DNA of 64,000 bases from Metabacillus sp. B2-18 (GCF_021117275.1 NZ_CP088245.1:4067501-4131500), one strand, 5' to 3'; shown: positions 34,586 through 47,223, counted from the stretch's first letter. Notes: generated by a model not told the origin, from the sequence alone. Made by a program: numbers and translations.

Positions 34586-35983
34586 TTAACCGATAGAACC
34601 TTCCATTTCGAACTTGATCAGACGGTTCATTTCTACTGCATATTCCATTGGAAGTTCTTTTGTGAATGGCTCGATAAAGCCCATTACGATCATTTCTGTT
34701 GCTTCTTCTTCTGAAATACCACGACTCATTAGATAGAATAATTGCTCTTCAGATACTTTTGAAACTTTCGCTTCGTGTTCAAGAGAAATATTATCGTTAA
34801 GAATTTCATTGTATGGAATTGTATCAGATGTTGATTGATTATCCATGATGAGTGTATCACACTCAATGTTTGATCTTGCCCCTTCAGCTTTACGTCCAAA
34901 GTGTACAATACCACGATATGTTACTTTACCACCTTGCTTTGAAATGGATTTGGAAACAATCGTAGATGATGTGTTTGGCGCAAGGTGAATCATTTTTGCA
35001 CCTGCATCCTGGTGTTGACCTTTACCTGCTAAGGCAATAGAAAGTGTCATACCACGTGCTCCTTCACCACGAAGGATAACAGCTGGGTATTTCATAGTTA
35101 ATTTTGAACCAATGTTACCATCGATCCATTCCATCGTTGCATTCGCATCACAAACTGCACGCTTTGTTACAAGGTTAAACACGTTATTTGCCCAGTTTTG
35201 AATTGTTGTATAACGGCAGTAGCCACCGTCTTTAACAATGATCTCAACAACTGCACTGTGAAGTGAGTTCGTTGTATAAACTGGAGCTGTACAACCCTCA
35301 ACATAGTGTACATGTGCGCCTTCATCAACGATGATTAATGTACGCTCAAATTGTCCCATGTTTTCAGAGTTAATACGGAAGTATGCTTGTAATGGAGTAT
35401 CAACTTTAACACCTTTTGGTACATAAATGAATGATCCACCAGACCATACAGCAGAGTTTAAAGCAGAGAACTTATTATCTGCTGGAGGAATTACTTTTCC
35501 AAAATGCTCACGGAAAATATCTTCGTTCTCTTTTAAAGCTGTATCCGTATCTTTGAAGACAATACCAAGGTCTTCAAGGTCTTCTTTCATGTTATGGTAA
35601 ACAACCTCTGATTCATATTGAGCTGATACACCAGCTAAATATTTTTGCTCTGCTTCAGGGATCCCTAATTTATCAAATGTAGCTTTAATTTCTTCAGGAA
35701 CCTCATCCCATGAGCGTTCTGATTTCTCAGAAGGTTTTACATAATACGTAATTTCATCGAAATTTAATGAGGCCATATCCCCACCCCATTGTGGCATTGG
35801 CATATTGTAAAAATGCTCCAATGATTTCAAACGGAAATCAAGCATCCATTGTGGTTCATCTTTCATACGAGAGATTTCTTCAACAATCTCTTTCGTTAAT
35901 CCTCGTTTAGAACGGAAGATGGAAACATCCTTGTCAGCAAAACCATATTTATAATCGCCGATTTCAGGTGCCTTTTTTGCCAT
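34586..35983 (-). CDS. sufB: Fe-S cluster assembly scaffold SufB
   Basis: A 465-residue SufB, the scaffold subunit of the SufBC2D complex on which Fe-S clusters are built. It has the beta-helix core with [23 protein letters not shown], followed by [24 protein letters not shown], and the C-terminal [20 protein letters not shown] that contacts SufC. It is the last gene of sufC-sufD-sufS-sufU-sufB. GGAGTGAATG precedes the ATG. Length and order match other Bacillus. Confidence 0.96.
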   Translation of the reverse strand: MAKKAPEIGDYKYGFADKDVSIFRSKRGLTKEIVEEISRMKDEPQWMLDFRLKSLEHFYNMPMPQWGGDMASLNFDEITYYVKPSEKSERSWDEVPEEIKATFDKLGIPEAEQKYLAGVSAQYESEVVYHNMKEDLEDLGIVFKDTDTALKENEDIFREHFGKVIPPADNKFSALNSAVWSGGSFIYVPKGVKVDTPLQAYFRINSENMGQFERTLIIVDEGAHVHYVEGCTAPVYTTNSLHSAVVEIIVKDGGYCRYTTIQNWANNVFNLVTKRAVCDANATMEWIDGNIGSKLTMKYPAVILRGEGARGMTLSIALAGKGQHQDAGAKMIHLAPNTSSTIVSKSISKQGGKVTYRGIVHFGRKAEGARSNIECDTLIMDNQSTSDTIPYNEILNDNISLEHEAKVSKVSEEQLFYLMSRGISEEEATEMIVMGFIEPFTKELPMEYAVEMNRLIKFEMEGSIG

Positions 35984-36025
35984 CTACATTCACTCCAATC
36001 AAATTAGATTTATGGCGTATGCAAC

Positions 36026-38980
<2,955 letters not shown>

Positions 38981-39000
38981 CGTCTTAGTCCCCCTTACTA

Positions 39001-39786
39001 TTATGCTTCTTGCCCAACAGTTTCGTCTTCAATACCTAATTCTTGTTTAATCCAGTCATAGCCTTCTGCTTCTAAACGTTGAGCTAGCTCAGGGCCACCT
39101 GATTTAACAACACGTCCTTGCATCATTACATGTACTTTATCTGGAGTGATGTAGTTTAATAAACGTTGGTAGTGAGTAATCATTAAGCAACCGAACTCTT
39201 CACTACGCATTTTGTTGATTCCTTTTGCAACAATTTTTAATGCATCAATATCTAGACCAGAGTCAATTTCATCTAGAATAGCAATTTTTGGTTCAATCAT
39301 CATTAATTGAAGGATTTCATTACGTTTTTTCTCTCCGCCGGAGAAACCTTCATTTAAATAACGTTGTGCCATATCTTGATCCATTTCAAGCTCATCCATG
39401 TTTGCATCCATTTTACGAATGAATTTCATTAAAGAGATTTCATCGCCTTCTTCTCTGCGGGCGTTAATAGAAGAACGTAAGAAATCCGCGTTTGTTACCC
39501 CACTGATTTCACTTGGATATTGCATAGCTAAAAATAGACCTGCACGAGCACGCTCGTCTACTTCCATTTCTAATACATCTTCCCCATCTAATGTAATGCT
39601 ACCTTGTGTTACCTCATACTTTGGGTGCCCCATGATTGCTGAAGATAAAGTAGATTTACCTGTCCCGTTTGGCCCCATGATTGCATGGAACTCTCCGCCT
39701 TTTATTTCAAGATTTACACCTTTTAGAATTTCTTTCCCATCAATTTCTACGTGTAAATCCTTAATGATTAATGTAGAGCCTGCCAT
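39001..39786 (-). CDS. sufC: SufC ATPase
   Basis: A 261-residue ABC-type ATPase of the SufBC2D complex. Walker A is GPNGTGKST (about 39-47), the signature is NEGFSGGEKKRNEI near 150, Walker B is KIAILDEIDSGLD near 170, and the H-loop is MITHYQRLL near 204. It first-gene position, with TTGGAGG before the ATG and a perfect -10 box about 60 bases upstream, makes it the head of the suf operon. Confidence 0.96.
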   Translation of the reverse strand: MAGSTLIIKDLHVEIDGKEILKGVNLEIKGGEFHAIMGPNGTGKSTLSSAIMGHPKYEVTQGSITLDGEDVLEMEVDERARAGLFLAMQYPSEISGVTNADFLRSSINARREEGDEISLMKFIRKMDANMDELEMDQDMAQRYLNEGFSGGEKKRNEILQLMMIEPKIAILDEIDSGLDIDALKIVAKGINKMRSEEFGCLMITHYQRLLNYITPDKVHVMMQGRVVKSGGPELAQRLEAEGYDWIKQELGIEDETVGQEA

Positions 39787-39844
39787 AATGATACCTCCAA
39801 TAATATATAAAGTTTACTAATTCTCATTTTATTCTCATTCTAAT

Positions 39845-39872
39845 ATTATAACAAATGAAAAGTGAACACAAC
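39845..39872 (-). promoter_or_regulatory. sufC: Sigma-A promoter of the suf operon
   Basis: On the minus strand GTTGTG (39872-39867) is followed after 16 bases by a perfect TATAAT (39850-39845). The start codon of sufC is about 60 bases downstream. The remaining part of 39787-40126 is AT-rich with no gene. Confidence 0.65.
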
Positions 39873-40126
39873 CTTTAAGGAATAGAGTCGAATTTTGACA
39901 TTAAAATATCTATCCTAACTTTGATAAATTCACATTAAAAAATTTATGTAAATAGAGAAATTAGACAGTTTCTACTATATAACACATTGCTCTGTGAATC
40001 TACCTTGAGACCCTAGTTTATTTTTCACCTTTTAAGAAAAAACATTCTCTTTGTGATGAAGGAAATTAGAGGGTTAAGTATGTGAATTTGGAGTAAACAC
40101 GCTTTTTCCTCCCTAATGTCTTTCCA

Positions 40127-40160
40127 TTAAAAAAGAAGAACCAGTTATTCTGGTTCTTCC
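40127..40160 (-). terminator. Terminator after the small gene at 40172-40324
   Basis: On the minus strand GGAAGAACCAG pairs with CTGGTTCTTC around AATAA and is followed by TTTTTTA. Its only upstream client on that strand is the short reading frame ending 12 bases away. Confidence 0.8.
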
Positions 40161-40171
40161 ATCTATAGGCT

Positions 40172-40324
40172 TTACTTTTTCATTTTTCTTTCAACATCAG
40201 CATAAATCAACTGACTTTTACGATAATCTTCTTCACGGCTCTTTTCAACATCCATACGTTTATCATGCTTACTAGCATATTCAGCGTACCCTATACCATG
40301 AGAATGATGCATCGCCTTTTCCAT
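40172..40324 (-). CDS. Small charged protein, unknown
   Basis: A 50-residue frame, MEKAMHHSHGIGYAEYASKH then DKRMDVEKSREEDYRK and ending VERKMKK. It is very hydrophilic with tyrosine-rich spacing and no hydrophobic core. It stops 12 bases before a good terminator, which argues that it is real. There is no ribosome binding site at this ATG; the frame is open further upstream to 40375 (adding HSNQESIDLNYTTE), where AAAGGA precedes an unusual ATT codon, so the true start may be upstream. I do not recognise a family. Confidence 0.5.
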   Translation of the reverse strand: MEKAMHHSHGIGYAEYASKHDKRMDVEKSREEDYRKSQLIYADVERKMKK

Positions 40325-40541
40325 TTCAGTTGTGTAATTGAGATCAATTGACTCTTGATTCGAGTGAATAATGAATCAATCCTTTCAGCTTTATTTTACA
40401 TATAAAGCTTATCAAGAATATTCAAACAACTCAAAGTTCGTAAGATAATCTCACAAACCGTAATATTTGAAATTGATTCATTCTGTAAAAATAACCAACT
40501 ATTTTTGTAATTTCCCTCAAAAATACTCTATATTACTCGAT

Positions 40542-40916
40542 TTATTGTTTTAGTTGGTTTAACTCTGTTATACATTCTTGAACTAATGTAACAGCTTGGC
40601 TCATTGCTGCTCCACCACCAAATGCAGCTGTAACACCAACAGTTTCTAAAATTTCTTCTTCACTAGCACCGTTGTCCAAGCATCCTTTTGCATGGTAGAT
40701 AATGCAGTATTCATCTTGGGTATTCACTGCAATTCCTAATGCAATTAAATGTTTTTCTTTTTTTGATAGTGTCCCTTCAGCAAAACAAGCTTCAGTAAAA
40801 GCATTATAATGGCGTGCAATCTCCGGCATCTTTTGTGTGAAAGTACCTAATCCACTTTTATATTCATGTAAAGCAGCTTCCGTAGAATTTCTAGGCTCAT
40901 GATATTCCATTTTCAA
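40542..40916 (-). CDS. yurZ: Carboxymuconolactone decarboxylase/AhpD-like protein YurZ
   Basis: About 124 residues of the AhpD-like family. The signature [20 protein letters not shown] gives the C-x3-H motif shared by CMD/AhpD proteins, with a further cysteine where a CxxC could form the disulfide in AhpD relatives. ALGIAVNTQ and [19 protein letters not shown] complete the fold. The start is uncertain: GGAG is six bases before a TTG (used here), while ATGs lie four codons before and two after. It sits between suf and met genes as in B. subtilis. Substrate unknown. Confidence 0.82.
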   Translation of the reverse strand: MKMEYHEPRNSTEAALHEYKSGLGTFTQKMPEIARHYNAFTEACFAEGTLSKKEKHLIALGIAVNTQDEYCIIYHAKGCLDNGASEEEILETVGVTAAFGGGAAMSQAVTLVQECITELNQLKQ

Positions 40917-41003
40917 TAACAACTCCATTCATAACTTAATCAATCAGTAATAGTATGTATTTTTCAAACCATTGTATACAAACTTGGTGACTGAAGAATC
41001 CAA

Positions 41004-41036
41004 TAAAAAAAGAGACCTGTTGTTTACAGATCTCTT
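41004..41036 (-). terminator. Terminator of metNIQ
   Basis: AAGAGACCTGT pairs with ACAGATCTCTT around TGTTT, with A-run on the plus strand giving T's on the minus strand, 16 bases beyond metQ. Confidence 0.85.
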
Positions 41037-41051
41037 AAAGGATTTCTTAAA

Positions 41052-41906
41052 TTAGTCATTTACAGGCAGTACTGAACCTGGGTATTTTGTATTAATAAAA
41101 TCCTTAATTTCTTGAGATTTTAATACTTCTACAAGAGTCTTAATCTCTTCCTTGTCTTTATCCTCACTACGAACAACAATGATGTTTGCATAAGGGTTAT
41201 TTTCACCAGCTTCTAGAGCTACAGCATCTTCTGCTGGATTTAATCCTGCTGCAAGTGCGTAGTTACCATTGATAATAACTGCATCACCTTCGTTATTTTC
41301 ATAAGCACTTGCCAACATTTCTGGTGCAACACTATCATCAATTTCTAGGTTTTTAGCATTTTCAACGATATCATCTTTTGTTGCATTAATTTTATCAACA
41401 TCTGGATTTAATTTAATTAGACCTTTTTCTTCAAGTTGTGCTAACACGCGTCCCATTTCTGCAACGTTGTTACTCATGATAATTTTTGCACCTTCAGGTA
41501 ACTCTTCAAGTGTTTTGTATTCTTTTGAGTAAATACCAAAAGGCTCAATATGAATTGCTCCAACATTTGCAAGATCAAAATCATTTTCTTTAATTGCATT
41601 GTCTAAATATGGAACATGCTGGAAGTAGTTTGCATCCAGGTCACCTTCAGCAAGCGCTGGGTTAATTAATGGATAATCTGAAAACTCTTCGATGTCTAAT
41701 TCAATACCTTTGTCTGCTAACAGTGGTTTTGCTTCTTCTAAAATTTCTGCATGAGGAACAGTTGTCGCTCCAACTTTTAGTACTTTCGTTTCTTGCTCAG
41801 TCCCTGTGTTTTCTTCTTGAGTTGTTTCATTTTCGCCTCCGCCACATGCAACAAGTAGAATAGCGAAAATTGTTAATACTAGTGATAAAAGATATTTTTT
41901 CATCAT
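41052..41906 (-). CDS. metQ: Methionine-binding lipoprotein MetQ
   Basis: A 284-residue NlpA-family receptor of the MetNIQ importer. The signal peptide ends in lipobox LLVACGGG with lipidated cysteine at about 21. The mature part opens KVLKVGATTVPHAEILEEAK, and LDANYFQHVPYLDNAI is the methionine-site motif. An acidic Glu/Thr linker follows the cysteine. It ends the metN-metI-metQ operon, 9 bases after metI, with GGAGG upstream. Confidence 0.94.
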   Translation of the reverse strand: MMKKYLLSLVLTIFAILLVACGGGENETTQEENTGTEQETKVLKVGATTVPHAEILEEAKPLLADKGIELDIEEFSDYPLINPALAEGDLDANYFQHVPYLDNAIKENDFDLANVGAIHIEPFGIYSKEYKTLEELPEGAKIIMSNNVAEMGRVLAQLEEKGLIKLNPDVDKINATKDDIVENAKNLEIDDSVAPEMLASAYENNEGDAVIINGNYALAAGLNPAEDAVALEAGENNPYANIIVVRSEDKDKEEIKTLVEVLKSQEIKDFINTKYPGSVLPVND

Positions 41907-41915
41907 TTTTTCCTC

Positions 41916-42584
41916 CTAACGTTTATCGATAGCTTTAACTAATATATCTCCAATAAATTGGATAATAAACACAATAATTAAGATAAAAATGGTTGCTACA
42001 ATGGTTACTTCAAAATTATTACGCTGGAATCCTTCTCGATAAGCAAGGTCACCAAGACCTCCAGCACCTACTACTCCGGCCATAGCTGTATAACCAACCA
42101 ATGCGATTGCAGTAACTGTAATCCCTGAAACCAAAGCTGGTAAAGATTCCGGTAATAGTACTCTCAACATAATTGTCGACGTTTTTGCTCCCATCGATTT
42201 AGCTGCTTCAATAACACCTTTGTCAACTTCCCTTAAAGCAAGCTCAACCATCCTTGCGTAAAATGGAGCGGATCCAATAATTAGTGCGGGTAAAGCAGCA
42301 TTTTCTCCCAGAATTGACCCAACTACAACTTTAGTGAAGGGTAAGAGTAAAATAACAAGGATAATAAACGGAATTGACCGAAATATATTTACGATTCCAG
42401 ATAAAATTGTATTAAGTATACTGTTACCCCAGATATTGCCTTTTGAAGTTAAGAATAAAAGTAAACCAAGTATAATTCCTAAGAAAAAAGTGACGACAAC
42501 CGAAACTCCTGTCATGTAAGTTGTTTCATAAGTTGCCTCCCATACTTTTTCCCATTTTACATTTGGAAGAAACTGATTAAGCAT
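41916..42584 (-). CDS. metI: Methionine ABC transporter permease
   Basis: A 222-residue MetI-type permease with five spans. The EAA loop that contacts MetN is EVDKGVIEAAKSMGAKTSTI near 118-137. It overlaps metN by 8 bases, with GGAGG inside the metN end. In Bacillus nomenclature this gene is also called metP. Together with MetN and MetQ it imports L- or D-methionine. Confidence 0.93.
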   Translation of the reverse strand: MLNQFLPNVKWEKVWEATYETTYMTGVSVVVTFFLGIILGLLLFLTSKGNIWGNSILNTILSGIVNIFRSIPFIILVILLLPFTKVVVGSILGENAALPALIIGSAPFYARMVELALREVDKGVIEAAKSMGAKTSTIMLRVLLPESLPALVSGITVTAIALVGYTAMAGVVGAGGLGDLAYREGFQRNNFEVTIVATIFILIIVFIIQFIGDILVKAIDKR

Positions 42585-43602
42585 TCGCCAGCACCTCCAC
42601 TTCTACTTGTTGTTCTCCAATATAAGCAACTGCACGGTTAATTTCATCAAGATCTCCATCTATATGCAAAAATAATGAACCATAAGAGCCATTTTGCGTT
42701 TGTGAAATTTTACCTTGTACAATATTCACTTCAATATTAAATTTCCTAATAATATTGCTAATCAATGGTCTTTCTGTACCTTCACCAACAAATGTTAGCT
42801 GAAGTACTTTTCCAGAACGATAATTTTCTAGTAGTAGGTCAATTGCTTCCTTCGTATCATCCGGCTCTGAGATTTGTTTAACGAACGTTTTTGTTATAGG
42901 TTTCTGAGGGTTTCTGAAAACATCCAATACATTTCCTTGTTCAACCACTTCACCATTTTCCATAACAGCTACTCGATGACAAATTTTACGAATGACATGC
43001 ATTTCATGTGTAATTAATACGATTGTTAAGCCTAGTCGTTTATTAATATCAACAAGCAGGTCTAGAATTGAATCTGTTGTTTGGGGATCAAGTGCTGATG
43101 TAGCTTCATCACATAATAAAACCTTGGGATTATTCGCTAACGCTCTGGCAATCCCAACACGTTGTTTTTGACCACCACTAAGTTGAGAAGGGTATGCATT
43201 CTCTCTTCCTTCCAGTCCAACCAGCTTAATAAGCTCATCAACACGTTTAAGTCGTTTCGCTTTACTTACTCCTGCAATTTCTAAAGGAAATGCAATATTC
43301 TCTCTCACTGTTCTTGACCACAATAAGTTAAAGTGTTGAAAGATCATGCTTATTTCTAAGCGTGCTTTACGCAACTTTGTACCAGAAATTGAGCCAATCT
43401 GACTACCTGCCACAACGACTTCCCCACTAGTTGGTTTTTCTAGTCCATTTAACAAACGGATCAATGAACTTTTTCCGGCTCCACTATATCCTATAACTCC
43501 GAATATTTCACCTTTTTTAATTTCAAGGTTTACATTGTTAACAGCTTGAACAGAGCCGCTCTTTGTTTTATAAACTTTATTAACATTTGATAATGTTATC
43601 AT
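42577..43602 (-). CDS. metN: Methionine ABC transporter ATPase MetN
   Basis: A 341-residue ATPase. Walker A GYSGAGKSS is at 38-46, the signature LSGGQKQRVGIARAL near 139, and Walker B VLLCDEATSALDP near 160. A C-terminal NIL (ferredoxin-like) domain (about 265-341) binds methionine and inhibits transport when it is plentiful. The start MITLSNVNKVY has AAGGTGA upstream; the longer open frame runs back through the SAM riboswitch and is not used. Confidence 0.95.
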   Translation of the reverse strand: MITLSNVNKVYKTKSGSVQAVNNVNLEIKKGEIFGVIGYSGAGKSSLIRLLNGLEKPTSGEVVVAGSQIGSISGTKLRKARLEISMIFQHFNLLWSRTVRENIAFPLEIAGVSKAKRLKRVDELIKLVGLEGRENAYPSQLSGGQKQRVGIARALANNPKVLLCDEATSALDPQTTDSILDLLVDINKRLGLTIVLITHEMHVIRKICHRVAVMENGEVVEQGNVLDVFRNPQKPITKTFVKQISEPDDTKEAIDLLLENYRSGKVLQLTFVGEGTERPLISNIIRKFNIEVNIVQGKISQTQNGSYGSLFLHIDGDLDEINRAVAYIGEQQVEVEVLANA

Positions 43603-43659
43603 TTTGTCACCTTCTTCCTTTATTCCTTTACTATTTCTACCGTTCATTTTTTTACATAT

Positions 43660-43692
43660 AAAAAACCTTCCTGCAAAATGAGCAGAAAGGCG
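43660..43692 (-). terminator. Terminator of the SAM riboswitch
   Basis: On the minus strand CCTTTCTGC pairs with GCAGGAAGG around TCATTTT, then TTTTTTA. It is the expected OFF structure upstream of metN. Confidence 0.88.
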
Positions 43693-43703
43693 CTTGAATA
43701 CCT

Positions 43704-43813
43704 TTCTCTCATCTCTCAAAGCATCTGCTTTGTGTGAATTGGCACCATTTCAGAATGAACTGATGGTTGCCGGGCTTCATCGGGCACTTCCCTCCACCTC
43801 TCTTGATAAGAGT
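43704..43813 (-). promoter_or_regulatory. SAM-I riboswitch (S-box) of metNIQ
   Basis: The minus strand carries the S-box core: CTCTTATCAAGAGAGGTGGA, GGGAAGTGCCCGATGAAGCC, CGGCAACC, GGTGCCAATTC, and the closing GAGAGATGAGAG. This is the standard four-helix SAM aptamer, followed by the terminator above and metN. High SAM should switch off methionine uptake. Confidence 0.96.
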
Positions 43814-43934
43814 TAAATATTTGATTGTCTTTTTAAGTACGATTGTGATTGTATCATGTGTTGAAAATCAATGTCAATTATTTATTTTCTTAAAATAGCT
43901 TACTTTTTTCACTGTGATTTTACATTTCAAATAT

Positions 43935-43966
43935 GAAAAGGGTTGCATTTATCTGCAACCCCTTTC
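43935..43966 (-). terminator. Terminator of metY
   Basis: On the minus strand GAAAGGGGTTGCAG pairs with TGCAACCCTTTTC around a short loop. It follows metY by about 40 bases, isolating it from the metNIQ leader. Confidence 0.82.
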
Positions 43967-44007
43967 AATATTATACAATAAATAATATTATTAGAATATT
44001 TCATTAA

Positions 44008-45321
44008 TTAAGAATTTACTTTCTCCATTCCTTTTACACCTGTTGCTTCAAAAATAGCTTGATCTAAATCTTCTATTAAATCCTCTATATGTTCAATTCC
44101 TACTGATAAGCGGATCAAATCTTCTGTTACACCAGATTTCTTTAAATCTTCAACGCCTAGTTGTTGATGAGTTGTACTCGCAGGATGAATGATTAAGCTT
44201 TTCGCATCTCCAACATTTGCTACATGTGACCAAAGTTCAACGTTGTTAATAAGAGCTGCACCAGCCTCTCTTCCGCCCTTGATACCGAATACTACTACAG
44301 AACCAGCACCCTTAGGTAAGTATTTAGCAGCTAAGTCCTTCGCAGGGTGTTGGCTATTTTCAGGGTATAGAACCCACTCAACAGCTGGGTGACTTTCTAA
44401 ATATTGCACCATTTTCCTTGCATTTGATACATGTTCCTTCATACGGACATGAAGGGTTTCTAGACCAAGATTAAATTGAAAGGCATTGTATGGGCTAATA
44501 GCTGGGCCTAAATCTCTTAATAACTGAACTCTCGCTTTAATAATATACGCTTGTTCTCCTAATGCTTCAGCATAAACTAAATCATGATAGCTAGGATCAG
44601 GAGTTGTAAACCCAGGGAATTTTGGACTATTCCAGTCAAATTTACCTCCATCTACAATGACTCCACCAAGAGTTGTACCATTCCCAAGCAACCATTTTGT
44701 TGCAGAATGAACAACAATGTCGGCACCATGATCGATAGGTCTGCATAGATACGGTGTGGCAAATGTGTTATCCACAATCAATGGAATTCCAGCTTCATGA
44801 GCAATTTCAGCAACTGCCTCGATATCAAGAACATCTAAGCTTGGATTTCCAATTGTCTCTGCAAAAATAGCTTTTGTCTTCGGAGTAATAGCTGATCGGA
44901 AATTTTCCGGATTCTTTGGATCAACAAAAATAGTATTGATTCCGTACTTTGGTAATGTGTTAGCAAAAAGGTTATATGTACCTCCATATAATGTAGAAGC
45001 TGATACGATCTCATCACCAGAACCAGCTAGATTTAAAACCGATAATGTAATCGCTGCCATTCCACTTGCTACAGCTAAACTTCCGATTCCACCTTCCAGT
45101 TCAGCAATTCTTTCTTCAAAGACAGATGAAGTTGGATTATGAATTCTTGTATAAATATATCCAGGCTCCTTTAATCCAAATAAATTTGCCGCATGCTCGG
45201 TATTTTCAAATAAATAAGCATTTGATTGATAAATTGGAACAGCTCTTGCACCTGTCATTGAATCTTTCTTTAACCCTCCATGAATGGTTACCGTTTCTGG
45301 GCGATAAAGTTTCTCTTTCAT
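44008..45321 (-). CDS. metY: O-acetylhomoserine sulfhydrylase
   Basis: A 437-residue PLP enzyme of the Cys/Met metabolism family. [13 protein letters not shown] opens the typical N-terminus, the PLP lysine is in [18 protein letters not shown] near 205, and [20 protein letters not shown] near 85 is the cofactor phosphate loop. It makes homocysteine from O-acetylhomoserine and sulfide. The start has AGGAGG 6 bases upstream. No S-box precedes it, so unlike metNIQ it is not obviously SAM-controlled. B. subtilis 168 has a different gene set here, so this is an addition to the conserved order. Confidence 0.93.
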   Translation of the reverse strand: MKEKLYRPETVTIHGGLKKDSMTGARAVPIYQSNAYLFENTEHAANLFGLKEPGYIYTRIHNPTSSVFEERIAELEGGIGSLAVASGMAAITLSVLNLAGSGDEIVSASTLYGGTYNLFANTLPKYGINTIFVDPKNPENFRSAITPKTKAIFAETIGNPSLDVLDIEAVAEIAHEAGIPLIVDNTFATPYLCRPIDHGADIVVHSATKWLLGNGTTLGGVIVDGGKFDWNSPKFPGFTTPDPSYHDLVYAEALGEQAYIIKARVQLLRDLGPAISPYNAFQFNLGLETLHVRMKEHVSNARKMVQYLESHPAVEWVLYPENSQHPAKDLAAKYLPKGAGSVVVFGIKGGREAGAALINNVELWSHVANVGDAKSLIIHPASTTHQQLGVEDLKKSGVTEDLIRLSVGIEHIEDLIEDLDQAIFEATGVKGMEKVNS

Positions 45322-45446
45322 CTTCTTCCTCCTATTATACATTCTTAATGTCTACTAATAGGTGTGATAACAAGATGTAGTATTCTTTCCTAGACTACTT
45401 TAATGGTAATAGAAGTTGTGTTTGAAGTATATAAGAATTTTTAAGT

Positions 45447-45764
45447 TTAGATTAATTTAATTAAAGCCTCTAGCCTAAGAAAATCTCGATATGAGCCTTT
45501 TATTGATAATTTCCCAAACGATATAAGTTGCTTTAAACTTATCGGATGAAGAAAAACCTCTTCTAAGTCTGATTCTTCTCCTTCTATAACAAAATCAACA
45601 TGAACTGGTTGAATCGATAATAGTTTTGATTCACTTGATGAAAGTTCTAAAAAATGACTCCCTTTATCTGTTGAACGAAATTCTACAATTAATTTTCGTT
45701 TTAAAAGAATGGGTGTTATTAAATTTCCTTTATTCAAGCTTGAGACAAAAGTTGTTAAAAACAT
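45447..45764 (-). CDS. yusD: SCP2-like small protein YusD
   Basis: About 105 residues. The start MFLTTFVSSLNKGNLI has GGGAGG 9 bases upstream, and 49 further in-frame codons upstream overlap the neighbouring gene and look non-coding. The C-terminal half, FVIEGEESDLEEVFLHPISL to KLSIKGSYRDFLRLEALI, resembles the SCP2 sterol-carrier-like domain of YusD. Function is unknown. Confidence 0.75.
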   Translation of the reverse strand: MFLTTFVSSLNKGNLITPILLKRKLIVEFRSTDKGSHFLELSSSESKLLSIQPVHVDFVIEGEESDLEEVFLHPISLKQLISFGKLSIKGSYRDFLRLEALIKLI

Positions 45765-45900
45765 AAAAAGAATCCTCCCGATCTCAACAAGGTTATGTTT
45801 ATATAACTTCATTGAAGGTCGAAAGAATCCTCTATAAATAACTCGACAGTTTCTGCTTTTCTTTCGTAAAATCAGTCTATTTCCCGAGAAATATGTCAAA

Positions 45901-46206
45901 TTAGCAGGCATATTGTTTGATTAAGTCAAAAAGATGTGTGACAGATTGGAAAGCATATACTTTTTCTTTCATTTCACCGTTCTCAGTAATAATTAGGCAA
46001 GGTACACTCTCAATTCCTAATCGTTTCGCATCTTCAGGATAATAATTTAGATTTACGGAGTAAATGTCCAAAGTGGGGATCATTTCATCAACGACCGTTA
46101 ACATTTTCTTCGCTACTTGACATGTCCCACACATTGGTGTGTAAAGGTACGTAATTTGAATACCCTTTTTAGGAAGGGTGAGCTCCTTTTCTTTCCATTC
46201 AATCAT
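45901..46206 (-). CDS. yusE: Thioredoxin-like protein YusE
   Basis: A 101-residue thioredoxin-fold protein with active-site-like MCGTCQVAKKML (Cys28 and Cys31) and the cis-proline strand VPCLIITENGE. It could reduce disulfides or nitrosothiols. It is the middle gene of yusF-yusE-yusD on the minus strand, 21 bases after yusF. A GGAG lies upstream. Confidence 0.88.
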   Translation of the reverse strand: MIEWKEKELTLPKKGIQITYLYTPMCGTCQVAKKMLTVVDEMIPTLDIYSVNLNYYPEDAKRLGIESVPCLIITENGEMKEKVYAFQSVTHLFDLIKQYAC

Positions 46207-46227
46207 AAAACTAACTCCATATCCCTT

Positions 46228-46575
46228 CTAAAGGAATTTTGCGTTTACATCTATATTTGCACTTAGCAAAACAGATGCTACATGGTGATCCGGTGCTGTT
46301 GCAACTTCACGATATGCCCGATCAATGTATAGATGAGAGGCTTCAGGAAATTCTCGTTTAAATAATTTTCTCAATCGTTCACCAGCATCATCTGAATCAA
46401 CTAATATATAAACTTCCTTTAAGAATAATTCATCAATTAGCTCATCCATTTTTGTTATGCTAATTGTTCCATTTGTACAGATTATTTCTATTGGTTCAGT
46501 TACTACATTTAAAACCTTTTTCTTATCTGATTTTCCTTCAACAATTAATACTTTTTCAACCTCAACTAACGACAT
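46228..46575 (-). CDS. yusF: Toprim-domain protein YusF
   Basis: A 115-residue protein consisting of one Toprim domain: catalytic glutamate in VLIVEGKSDKKK and the DxD motif in YILVDSDDAGERLRK. Related small Toprim proteins include RNase M5 and primase parts. No other domain is present, so the target nucleic acid is unknown. GGTGAT precedes the ATG chosen; two in-frame starts just upstream are part of that site. Confidence 0.85.
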   Translation of the reverse strand: MSLVEVEKVLIVEGKSDKKKVLNVVTEPIEIICTNGTISITKMDELIDELFLKEVYILVDSDDAGERLRKLFKREFPEASHLYIDRAYREVATAPDHHVASVLLSANIDVNAKFL

Positions 46576-46714
46576 AGCCATCACCTATTTTTAATGTAAG
46601 TAAAAGTCTTTATATATAACCTATTCGATTTGTCGAGGTTGTTTCCCTTTATTTTATGTTTTTTCTAAATAGCTGTTATCTTTGTTGTTAATTGCGTTTA
46701 CTCGTAAGACTGGT

Positions 46715-46845
46715 CCGTTCCATTGCGCTCCAGACACTCGCTTTCCGCGGGGAGGAAGCTGAGCCTCCTCGGCTTTGCCTGCGGGGTCTCAGCCTTTCCT
46801 CAACACCCGCAGGAGTCAAGTGTCTTCCGCTCCATTCCACTATCG
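46715..46845. repeat. GC-rich foldback intergenic repeat (TTTCCGCGGGG type)
   Basis: A GC-rich island between yusF and yusG. Paired arms are AGACACT (46732-46738) with AGTGTCT (46819-46825), CGCGGG (46746-46751) with CCCGC (46806-46810), and GGAAGCTGAG (46754-46763) with CTCAGCCTTTCC (46788-46799). The pattern CTTTCCGCGGGG...GAGCCTCCTCGGC...TGCGGGGTCTCA...CCCGCAGGAGTC is a dispersed element I recall from many Bacillus-related genomes. The rest of 46576-46952 holds no gene. Confidence 0.82.
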
Positions 46846-46952
46846 TTTTAAAAAATAGTGTTCAAAAACAAAATCATTATGAAACAACTTAAATTAAAAA
46901 TCTCAAATTCAGCTACTTAGAAAAACATGATAAGAAACGACCTGGTTTAATT

Positions 46953-46986
46953 CAAAAAGAGCAGTGGAGATTCCACTGCTGCTTTA
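46953..46986 (-). terminator. Terminator of yusG
   Basis: AGCAGTGG pairs with CCACTGCT around AGATT, with A/T flanks; on the minus strand it ends CTCTTTTTG, right after the yusG stop. Confidence 0.82.
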
Positions 46987-47223
46987 TTAACACCAACCAT
47001 TTTCATAGTCACAATCGACGTATTTTTGGTCTGGTCCTGTTACAACATCTGCAACTTGGTAAAAGCGGTTATTATTGAATTCATATCCCGCTTTTAAGTC
47101 ATAATTATTTTCTGAGACCATTTGGCCAATTCTTTCTTTTTCCAGATAAAGATTTAATTGCCCATCTCCAAATTTTCCTACAACTCGATCAGTAATATCT
47201 AATTGTTGTTTTTGAATTGTCAT
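46987..47223 (-). CDS. yusG: DUF2553 protein YusG
   Basis: A 78-residue protein matching the YusG/DUF2553 family: DITDRVVGKFGDGQLNLYL, then ENNYDLKAGYEFNNNRFYQ and the cysteine-containing tail YVDCDYENGWC. AAAGGAGGGTG precedes the ATG. It lies 57 bases from gcvH on the same strand. Function unknown. Confidence 0.85.
   Translation of the reverse strand: MTIQKQQLDITDRVVGKFGDGQLNLYLEKERIGQMVSENNYDLKAGYEFNNNRFYQVADVVTGPDQKYVDCDYENGWC

Noticed and set aside
43603..43719. N-terminal extension of MetN
   Set aside because: It would translate the SAM riboswitch terminator; the ATG at 43602 has a good ribosome binding site and matches the family start.
46692..46892. 66-codon frame within the GC-rich repeat
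   Set aside because: It follows the inverted repeat structure, has no start signal, and would be an artefact of GC-rich repeat DNA.
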